DNA from: Euwallacea fornicatus
Taxonomy: Eukaryota; Arthropoda; Insecta; Coleoptera; Curculionidae
NCBI RefSeq assembly: GCF_040115645.1
Contig: NW_027096009.1
Location: forward strand, 310,001-374,000
Length of the DNA: 64,000 bases
Reading direction: 5' to 3'
Of this stretch, positions 54,926 to 64,000 are shown piece by piece; positions within the stretch are counted from its first letter, which is position 1; the number at the start of each line of letters is the position of its first letter. The position numbers and the translations under genes are program-made. A model generated the notes under the pieces. It saw only the letters and a list, made by a program, of their open reading frames with translations, did no database searches and was not told where the DNA came from.

Positions 54926-56888
54926 AAAACTTTTGTGACTTTTCACACTTTGTAGATCGATAACTTCGGCAAATGAGACCCAAATTTGTTAAACAAAGTG
55001 TCAAATTAATCAGCTCGACGAGATCTTTAAAATGACACAACACATCATGATTGCATCTTGTTGTATTTCCAAGACAAATAGTACTTTATGTGCTCAAACA
55101 CCCAACTTTTGTGACTTTTCAAACTTTGAAGCTCGATAACTTCGGCAAATTAGGACCAAATTTGTTAAACAAAGTGTCAAATTAATCAGCACGACGAGAT
55201 CTTTAAAATAACACAACACATCATGATTGCATCTTGATGAATTTCCAAGTCAAATAGTACTTTATGTGCTCAAACACACAACTTTTGTGACTTTTCAAAC
55301 TTTGAAGCTCGATAACTTCGGCAAATAAGAACCAAATTTGTTAAACAAAGTGTCAAATTAATCAGCTCGACGAGATCTTTAAAATGACACAACACATCAT
55401 GATTGCATCTTGATGAATTTCCAAGACAAATAGTACTTTATGTGCTCAAACACACAACTTTTGTGACTTTTCAAACTTTGAAGCTCGATAACTTCGGCAA
55501 ATTAGGACCAAATTTGTTAAACAAAGTGTCAAATTAATCAGCACGACGAGATCTTTAAAATAACACAACACATCATGATTGCATCTTGATGAATTTCCAA
55601 GTCAAATAGTACTTTATGTGCTCAAACACACAACTTTTGTGACTTTTCAAACTTTGAAGCTCGATAACTTCGGCAAATAAGAACCAAATTTGTTAAACAA
55701 AGTGTCAAATTAATCAGCTCGACGAGATCTTTAAAATGACACAACACATCATGATTGCATCTTGATGAATTTCCAAGACAAATAGTACTTTATGTGCTCA
55801 AACACACAACTTTTGTGACTTTTCAAACTTTGAAGCTCGATAACTTCGGCAAATAAGGACCAAATTTGTTAAACAAAGTGTCAAATTAATCAGCTCGACG
55901 AGATCTTTAAAATGACACAACACATCATGATTGCATCTTGATGAATTTCCATGAAAAATAGTACTTTATGTGCTCAAAAACACAACTTTTGTGACTTTTC
56001 AAACTTTGAAGCTCGATAACTTCGGTAAATTAGGACCAAACTTGTTAAACAAAGTGTCAAATTAATCAGCTCGACGAGATCTTTAAAATGACACAACACA
56101 TCATGATTGCATCTTGATGAATTTCCATGAAAAATAGTACTTTATGTGCTCAAACACACAACTTTTGTGACTTTTCAAACTTTGAAGCTCGATAACTTCG
56201 GCAAATAAGAACCAAATTTGTTAAACAAAGTGTCAAATTAATCAGCTCGACGAGATCTTTAAAATAACACAACACATCATGATTGCATCTTGATGAATTT
56301 CCATGAAAAATAGTACTTTATGTGCTCAAACACACAACTTTTGTGACTTTGCAAACTTTGAAGCTCGATAACTTCGGCAAATAAGAACCAAATTTGTTAA
56401 ACAAAGTGTCAAATTAATCAGCTCGACGAGATCTTTAAAATGACAAAACACATCATGATTGCCTCTTGATGAATTTCCAAGACAAATAGTACTTTATGTG
56501 CTCAAACACCCAACTTTTGTGACTTTTCAAACTTTGAAGCTCGATAACTTCGGCAAATTAGGACCAAATTTGTTAAACAAAGTGTCAAATTAATCAGCAC
56601 GACGAGATCTTTAACATAACACAACACATCATGATTGCATCTTGATGAATTTCCATGAAAAATAGTACTTTATGTGCTCAAACACACAACTTTTGTGACT
56701 TTTCAAACTTTGAAGCTTGATAACTTCGGTAAATTAGGACCAAATTTGTTAAACAAAGTGTCACATTAATCAGCTCGACGAGATCTTTAAAATGACACAA
56801 CACATCATGATTGCATCTTGATGAATTTCCATGAAAAATAGTACTTTATGTGCTCAAACACACAACTTTTGTGACTTTTCAAACTTTG
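54926..56888. repeat. 33-monomer displaced duplication in B, right copy
   Basis: Partner of 49,118-51,080 at an offset of 33 x 176 bp. It begins just after ACACAAAACTTTTG (here) against ACACACAACTTTTG (left copy) and ends where AAACTTTGTAGATCG (about 56,882) replaces AAACTTTGAAGCTCG. Confidence 0.82.
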
Positions 56889-59854
56889 TAGATCGATAAC
56901 TTCGGCAAATGAGAACCAAATTTGTAAAACAAAGTGTCAAATTAATCAGCTCGACGAGATCTTTAAAATGACACAACACATCATGATTGCATCTTGTTGT
57001 ATTTCCAAGACAAATAGTACTTTATGTGCTCAAACACCCAACTTTTGTGACTTTTCAAACTTTGAAGCTCGATAACTTCGGCAAATTAGGACCAAATTTG
57101 TTAAACAAAGTGTCAAATTAATCAGCACGACGAGATCTTTAAAATAACACAACACATCATGATTGCATCTTGATGAATTTCCAAGTCAAATAGTACTTTA
57201 TGTGCTCAAACACACAACTTTTGTGACTTTTCAAACTTTGAAGCTCGATAACTTCGGCAAATAAGAACCAAATTTGTTAAACAAAGTGTCAAATTAATCA
57301 GCTCGACGAGATCTTTAAAATGACACAACACATCATGATTGCATCTTGATGAATTTCCAAGACAAATAGTACTTTATGTGCTCAAACACACAACTTTTGT
57401 GACTTTTCAAACTTTGAAGCTCGATAACTTCGGCAAATTAGGACCAAATTTGTTAAACAAAGTGTCAAATTAATCAGCACGACGAGATCTTTAAAATAAC
57501 ACAACACATCATGATTGCATCTTGATGAATTTCCATGAAAAATAGTACTTTATGTGCTCAAACACACAACTTTTGTGACTTTTCAAACTTTGAAGCTCGA
57601 TAACTTCGGCAAATAAGGACCAAATTTGTTAAACAAAGTGTCAAATTAATCAGCTCGACGAGATCTTTAAAATGACACAACACATCATGATTGCATCTTG
57701 ATGAATTTCCAAGACAAATAGTACTTTATGTGCTCAAACACCCAACTTTTGTGACTTTTCAAACTTTGAAGCTCGATAACTTCGGCAAATTAGGACCAAA
57801 TTTGTTAAACAAAGTGTCAAATTAATCAGCTCGACGAGATCTTTAACATAACACAACACATCATGATTGCATCTTGATGAATTTCCATGAAAAATAGTAC
57901 TTTATGTGCTCAAACACACAACTTTTGTGACTTTTCAAACTTTGAAGCTCGATAACTTCGGTAAATTAGGACCAAATTTGTTAAACAAAGTGTCACATTA
58001 ATCAGCTCGACGAGATCTTTAAAATGACACAACACATCATGATTGCATCTTGATGAATTTCCATGAAAAATAGTACTTTATGTGCTCAAACACCCAACTT
58101 TTGTGACTTTTCAAACTTTGAAGCTCGATAACTTCGGCAAATTAGGACCAAATTTGTTAAACAAAGTGTCACATTAATCCGCTCGACGAGATCTTTAAAA
58201 TGACACAACACATCATGATTGCATCTTGATGAATTTCCATGAAAAATAGTACTTTATGTGCTCAAACACACAACTTTTGTGACTTTTCAAACTTTGAAGC
58301 TCGATAACTTCGGCAAATAAGGACCAAATTTGTTAAACAAAGTGTCAATTTAATCAGCTCGACGAGATCTTTAAAATAACACAACACATCATGATTGCAT
58401 CTTGTTGTATTTCCAAGACAAATAGTACTTTATGTGCTCAAACACCCAACTTTTGTGACTTTTCAAACTTTGAAGCTCGATAACTTCGGCAAATTAGGAC
58501 CAAATTTGTTAAACAAAGTGTCAAATTAATCAGCACGACGAGATCTTTAACATAACACAACACATCATGATTGCATCTTGATGAATTTCCATGAAAAATA
58601 GTACTTTATGTGCTCAAACACACAACTTTTGTGACTTTTCAAACTTTGAAGCTCGATAACTTCGGCAAATTAGGACCAAATTTGTTAAACAAAGTGTCAA
58701 ATTAATCAGCACGACGAGATCTTTAAAATGACACAACACATCATGATTGCATCTTGATGAATTTCCAAGACAAATAGTACTTTATGTGCTCAAACACCCA
58801 ACTTTTGTGACTTTTCAAACTTTGAAGCTCGATAACTTCGGCAAATTAGGACCAAATTTGTTAAACAAAGTGTCAAATTAATCAGCACGACGAGATCTTT
58901 AACATAACACAACACATCATGATTGCATCTTGATGAATTTCCAAGACAAATAGTACTTTATGTGCTCAAACACACAACTTTTGTGACTTTTCAAACTTTG
59001 AAGCTTGATAACTTCGGTAAATTAGGACCACATTTGTTAAACAAAGTGTCAAATTAATCAGCTCGACGAGATCTTTAAAATAACACAACACATCATGATT
59101 GCATCTTGATGAATTTCCATGAAAAATAGTACTTTATGTGCTCAAACACAAAACTTTTGTGACTTTTCACACTTTGTAGATCGATAACTTCGGCAAATGA
59201 GACCCAAATTTGTTAAACAAAGTGTCAAATTAATCAGCTCGACGAGATCTTTAAAATGACACAACACATCATGATTGCATCTTGATGAATTTCCAAGACA
59301 AATAGTACTTTATGTGCTCAAACACACAACTTTTGTGACTTTTCAAACTTTGAAGCTCGATAACTTCGGCAAATAAGAACCAAATTTGTTAAACAAAGTG
59401 TCAAATTAATCAGCTCGACGAGATCTTTAAAATGACACAACACATCATGATTGCATCTTGATGAATTTCCAAGACAAATAGTACTTTATGTGCTCAAACA
59501 CACAACTTTTGTGACTTTTCAAACTTTGAACCTCGATAACTTCGGCAAATTAGGACCAAATTTGTTAAACAAAGTGTCAAATTAATCAGCACGACGAGAT
59601 CTTTAAAATAACACAACACATCATGATTGCATCTTGATGAATTTCCATGAAAAATAGTACTTTATGTGCTCAAACACACAACTTTTGTGACTTTTCAAAC
59701 TTTGAAGCTCGATAACTTCGGTAAATTAGGACCAAATTTGTTAAACAAAGTGTCAAATTAATCAGCTCGACGAGATCTTTAAAATGACACAACACATCAT
59801 GATTGCATCTTGATGAATTTCCAAGACAAATAGTACTTTATGTGCTCAAACACC
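56889..59854. repeat. Mosaic B monomers between duplication blocks
   Basis: About 17 B monomers of mixed type. Private marks are TTTGTAAAACAAAG (near 56,922), TGTCAATTTAATC (58,343 region) and GAACCTCGATAAC (near 59,528). ATTAATCCGCTCG (CCGC at 58,179) and GGACCACATTTG (59,024 region) appear here once and again in the 11-monomer block to the right, 13 and 11 monomers away. Confidence 0.72.
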
Positions 59855-61790
59855 CAACTTTTGTGACTTTTCAAACTTTGAAGCTCGATAACTTCGGCAA
59901 ATTAGGACCAAATTTGTTAAACAAAGTGTCAAATTAATCAGCACGACGAGATCTTTAACATAACACAACACATCATGATTGCATCTTGATGAATTTCCAT
60001 GAAAAATAGTACTTTATGTGCTCAAACACACAACTTTTGTGACTTTTCAAACTTTGAAGCTCGATAACTTCGGCAAATTAGGACCAAATTTGTTAAACAA
60101 AGTGTCAAATTAATCAGCACGACGAGATCTTTAACATAACACAACACATCATGATTGCATCTTGATGAATTTCCATGAAAAATAGTACTTTATGTGCTCA
60201 AACACACAACTTTTGTGACTTTTCAAACTTTGAAGCTCGATAACTTCGGCAAATTAGGACCAAATTTGTTAAACAAAGTGTCACATTAATCAGCTCGACG
60301 AGATCTTTAAAATGACACAACACATCATGATTGCATCTTGATGAATTTGTATGAAAAATAGTACTTTATGTGCTCAAACACCCAACTTTTGTGACTTTTC
60401 AAACTTTGAAGCTCGATAACTTCGGCAAATTAGGACCAAATTTGTTAAACAAAGTGTCACATTAATCCGCTCGACGAGATCTTTAAAATGACACAACACA
60501 TCATGATTGCATCTTGATGAATTTCCATGAAAAATAGTACTTTATGTGCTCAAACACACAACTTTTGTGACTTTTCAAACTTTGAAGCTCGATAACTTCG
60601 GCAAATTAGGACCAAATTTGTTAAACAAAGTGTCAAATTAATCAGCACGACGAGATCTTTAAAATGACACAACACATCATGATTGCATCTTGATGAATTT
60701 CCAAGACAAATAGTACTTTATGTGCTCAAACACCCAACTTTTGTGACTTTTCAAACTTTGAAGCTCGATAACTTCGGCAAATTAGGACCAAATTTGTTAA
60801 ACAAAGTGTCAAATTAATCAGCACGACGAGATCTTTAACATAACACAACACATCATGATTGCATCTTGATGAATTTCCAAGACAAATAGTACTTTATGTG
60901 CTCAAACACACAACTTTTGTGACTTTTCAAACTTTGAAGCTTGATAACTTCGGTAAATTAGGACCACATTTGTTAAACAAAGTGTCAAATTAATCAGCTC
61001 GACGAGATCTTTAAAATAACACAACACATCATGATTGCATCTTGATGAATTTCCATGAAAAATAGTACTTTATGTGCTCAAACACAAAACTTTTGTGACT
61101 TTTCACACTTTGTAGATCGATAACTTCGGCAAATGAGACCCAAATTTGTTAAACAAAGTGTCAAATTAATCAGCTCGACGAGATCTTTAAAATGACACAA
61201 CACATCATGATTGCATCTTGTTGTATTTCCAAGACAAATAGTACTTTATGTGCTCAAACACCCAACTTTTGTGACTTTTCAAACTTTGAAGCTCGATAAC
61301 TTCGGCAAATTAGGACCAAATTTGTTAAACAAAGTGTCAAATTAATCAGCACGACGAGATCTTTAAAATAACACAACACATCATGATTGCATCTTGATGA
61401 ATTTCCAAGTCAAATAGTACTTTATGTGCTCAAACACACAACTTTTGTGACTTTTCAAACTTTGAAGCTCGATAACTTCGGCAAATAAGAACCAAATTTG
61501 TTAAACAAAGTGTCAAATTAATCAGCTCGACGAGATCTTTAAAATGACACAACACATCATGATTGCATCTTGATGAATTTCCAAGACAAATAGTACTTTA
61601 TGTGCTCAAACACACAACTTTTGTGACTTTTCAAACTTTGAAGCTCGATAACTTCGGCAAATTAGGACCAAATTTGTTAAACAAAGTGTCAAATTAATCA
61701 GCACGACGAGATCTTTAAAATAACACAACACATCATGATTGCATCTTGATGAATTTCCATGAAAAATAGTACTTTATGTGCTCAAACACA
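59855..61790. repeat. 11-monomer tandem duplication in B, copy 1 (1,936 bp)
   Basis: Landmarks repeat at 1,936 bp: CCGCTCG (60,467 and 62,403), CCACATTTG (60,964 and 62,900), TGTTGTATTTCC (near 61,219 and 63,155) and AAGTCAAATAG (near 61,408 and 63,344). An earlier partial version (58,700-59,280) shares the CCACATTTG monomers a further 1,936 bp to the left. At 60,349-60,350 this copy reads GT where copy 2 reads CT and most monomers read CC. Confidence 0.89.
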
Positions 61791-63726
61791 CAACTTTTGT
61801 GACTTTTCAAACTTTGAAGCTCGATAACTTCGGCAAATTAGGACCAAATTTGTTAAACAAAGTGTCAAATTAATCAGCACGACGAGATCTTTAACATAAC
61901 ACAACACATCATGATTGCATCTTGATGAATTTCCATGAAAAATAGTACTTTATGTGCTCAAACACACAACTTTTGTGACTTTTCAAACTTTGAAGCTCGA
62001 TAACTTCGGCAAATTAGGACCAAATTTGTTAAACAAAGTGTCAAATTAATCAGCACGACGAGATCTTTAACATAACACAACACATCATGATTGCATCTTG
62101 ATGAATTTCCATGAAAAATAGTACTTTATGTGCTCAAACACACAACTTTTGTGACTTTTCAAACTTTGAAGCTCGATAACTTCGGCAAATTAGGACCAAA
62201 TTTGTTAAACAAAGTGTCACATTAATCAGCTCGACGAGATCTTTAAAATGACACAACACATCATGATTGCATCTTGATGAATTTCTATGAAAAATAGTAC
62301 TTTATGTGCTCAAACACCCAACTTTTGTGACTTTTCAAACTTTGAAGCTCGATAACTTCGGCAAATTAGGACCAAATTTGTTAAACAAAGTGTCACATTA
62401 ATCCGCTCGACGAGATCTTTAAAATGACACAACACATCATGATTGCATCTTGATGAATTTCCATGAAAAATAGTACTTTATGTGCTCAAACACACAACTT
62501 TTGTGACTTTTCAAACTTTGAAGCTCGATAACTTCGGCAAATTAGGACCAAATTTGTTAAACAAAGTGTCAAATTAATCAGCACGACGAGATCTTTAAAA
62601 TGACACAACACATCATGATTGCATCTTGATGAATTTCCAAGACAAATAGTACTTTATGTGCTCAAACACCCAACTTTTGTGACTTTTCAAACTTTGAAGC
62701 TCGATAACTTCGGCAAATTAGGACCAAATTTGTTAAACAAAGTGTCAAATTAATCAGCACGACGAGATCTTTAACATAACACAACACATCATGATTGCAT
62801 CTTGATGAATTTCCAAGACAAATAGTACTTTATGTGCTCAAACACACAACTTTTGTGACTTTTCAAACTTTGAAGCTTGATAACTTCGGTAAATTAGGAC
62901 CACATTTGTTAAACAAAGTGTCAAATTAATCAGCTCGACGAGATCTTTAAAATAACACAACACATCATGATTGCATCTTGATGAATTTCCATGAAAAATA
63001 GTACTTTATGTGCTCAAACACAAAACTTTTGTGACTTTTCACACTTTGTAGATCGATAACTTCGGCAAATGAGACCCAAATTTGTTAAACAAAGTGTCAA
63101 ATTAATCAGCTCGACGAGATCTTTAAAATGACACAACACATCATGATTGCATCTTGTTGTATTTCCAAGACAAATAGTACTTTATGTGCTCAAACACCCA
63201 ACTTTTGTGACTTTTCAAACTTTGAAGCTCGATAACTTCGGCAAATTAGGACCAAATTTGTTAAACAAAGTGTCAAATTAATCAGCACGACGAGATCTTT
63301 AAAATAACACAACACATCATGATTGCATCTTGATGAATTTCCAAGTCAAATAGTACTTTATGTGCTCAAACACACAACTTTTGTGACTTTTCAAACTTTG
63401 AAGCTCGATAACTTCGGCAAATAAGAACCAAATTTGTTAAACAAAGTGTCAAATTAATCAGCTCGACGAGATCTTTAAAATGACACAACACATCATGATT
63501 GCATCTTGATGAATTTCCAAGACAAATAGTACTTTATGTGCTCAAACACACAACTTTTGTGACTTTTCAAACTTTGAAGCTCGATAACTTCGGCAAATTA
63601 GGACCAAATTTGTTAAACAAAGTGTCAAATTAATCAGCACGACGAGATCTTTAAAATAACACAACACATCATGATTGCATCTTGATGAATTTCCATGAAA
63701 AATAGTACTTTATGTGCTCAAACACA
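61791..63726. repeat. 11-monomer tandem duplication in B, copy 2
   Basis: In register with 59,855-61,790, and matching on to about 63,773 before GGCAAATAAGG replaces GGCAAATTAGG. ATTTCTATG at 62,282 holds the intermediate state (CT) of the CC to CT to GT series shared with copy 1. Confidence 0.88.
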
Positions 63727-63886
63727 CAACTTTTGTGACTTTTCAAACTTTGAAGCTCGATAACTTCGGCAAATAAGGACCAAATTTGTTAAACAAAGTG
63801 TCAAATTAATCAGCTCGACGAGATCTTTAAAATGACACAACACATCATGATTGCATCTTGATGAATTTCCAAGACAAATAGTACTT

Positions 63887-64000
63887 TATGTGCTCAAACA
63901 CCCAACTTTTGTGACTTTTCAAACTTTGAAGCTCGATAACTTCGGCAAATTAGGACCAAATTTGTTAAACAAAGTGTCACATTAATCCGCTCGACGAGAT
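63887..64000. repeat. Partial B monomer at the window edge
   Basis: The first 114 bp of a monomer, starting TATGTGCTCAAACACCCAAC and ending at CTCGACGAGAT. It carries TCACATTAATCCGCTCG (CCGC at 63,987), the fourth occurrence of that rare variant, nine monomers after the third. The array clearly runs on beyond the window. Confidence 0.95.

Larger units (their letters stand above)
38130..64000. repeat. Satellite array, subfamily B (176-bp monomer)
   Basis: Continuation of the same array with a second subfamily. Starts at TATGTGCTCAAACAC fall at 38,191 and every 176 bp to 63,887, giving 146 complete copies and a 114-bp partial copy at the window edge. I detect no net indel in 25.7 kb. The B consensus is about 33% GC. 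Diagnostic B blocks are CACAACTTTTGTGAC, TTTCAAACTTTGAAGC, GGCAAATTAGGACC, AAAGTGTCAAATTAATCAG and GATTGCATCTTGATGAA. Against the A consensus I count about 26 differences in 176 positions. Common internal variants are GCTCGACGAG/GCACGACGAG, AATAAGAACC/AATTAGGACC, CCATGAAAAA/CCAAGACAAA/CCAAGTCAAA and CACACAAC/CACCCAAC. No gene, transposon or spacer interrupts it. Confidence 0.97.

Noticed and set aside
1..64000. Protein-coding tandem-repeat gene
   Set aside because: The unit is 176 bp, not a multiple of three, so the frame shifts each monomer. Each monomer has many stop triplets in every frame on both strands (for example TGA in TATGAG and TTGAAG, TAA in GATAAC, TAG in AATAGT). No long open frame is possible across monomers.
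1..64000. CRISPR array
   Set aside because: Repeats are 176 bp and directly contiguous. There are no unique spacers between short repeats and no cas genes.
1..64000. Telomeric repeat, 5S or other rRNA tandem array, or tRNA cluster
   Set aside because: No telomere-type short repeat is present. The monomer shows no 5S internal promoter boxes or tRNA A and B boxes that I can recognise, and its length and AT content fit a satellite.
1..64000. Transposon or LTR element as the repeat source inside the window
   Set aside because: No target-site duplications, terminal inverted or long terminal repeats, primer-binding site or transposase/polymerase remnants interrupt the lattice. Monomer phase is unbroken. 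Origin of the satellite from an element elsewhere cannot be tested here.
1..64000. Assignment to a named plant satellite family or species
   Set aside because: The sequence does not match, as far as I can recall, the Arabidopsis, Brassica, soybean, cucumber or grass centromeric satellites. A database search would be needed, so no name is given.
1..64000. Bacterial or viral origin of the window
   Set aside because: 64 kb without one coding frame, made only of a nucleosome-length satellite, is not compatible with a bacterial or viral genome segment.

Overview
The window is satellite DNA from end to end. It holds 363 complete head-to-tail copies of one AT-rich monomer of about 176 bp, all in the same orientation, plus a 114-bp partial copy at the right edge. 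I see no gene, RNA gene, transposon, CRISPR array or unique spacer. A megabase-style satellite whose repeat is about one nucleosome plus linker points to a eukaryote. The unit length (176 bp), about 33-35% GC and higher-order structure are typical of plant pericentromeric or centromeric satellites. That assignment is inference: I do not recognise the satellite family or the species, and some animals carry similar satellites.

The array has two domains. Domain A (1 to about 38,130) and domain B (about 38,130 to 64,000) use two subfamilies. My hand alignment of the two consensus monomers gives about 26 differences in 176 positions (about 85% identity). The switch happens once, inside a single hybrid monomer (38,015-38,190), within a short conserved block and without loss of phase. 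Length is strictly held. Apart from two 175-bp monomers at 881-1230, monomer starts fall on a perfect 176-bp lattice from 1,231 to 38,015 (209 repeats) and from 38,015 to 63,887 (147 repeats).

On top of the monomers lies a nested history of multi-monomer duplications, read from shared rare variants. In A there are two independent tandem duplications of exactly 22 monomers (3,872 bp; 1,113-8,872 and 18,812-26,768). There are also two tandem duplications of 12 monomers (2,112 bp; 13,226-17,327 and 32,736-37,036) and displaced copies 34, 23 and 10 monomers apart. In B there are tandem duplications of 7 (1,232 bp), 24 (4,224 bp), 8 (1,408 bp) and 11 monomers (1,936 bp), plus a copy displaced by 33 monomers. 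Copies within these blocks are almost identical, whereas monomers beside the A/B junction are more diverged. That is the pattern expected from recent local amplification by unequal exchange or replication-based copying, with older sequence left at a domain edge.

Each monomer also carries short conserved sites: a dyad around CTCG-A-CGAG, a conserved palindrome ATCATGAT that forms part of a longer inverted repeat in many A copies, and a TTCG-nnnn-A-nn-xGGx arrangement resembling a degenerate CENP-B box. Any function of these is inference. The near-perfect long duplications also mean the assembly should be validated with spanning reads.
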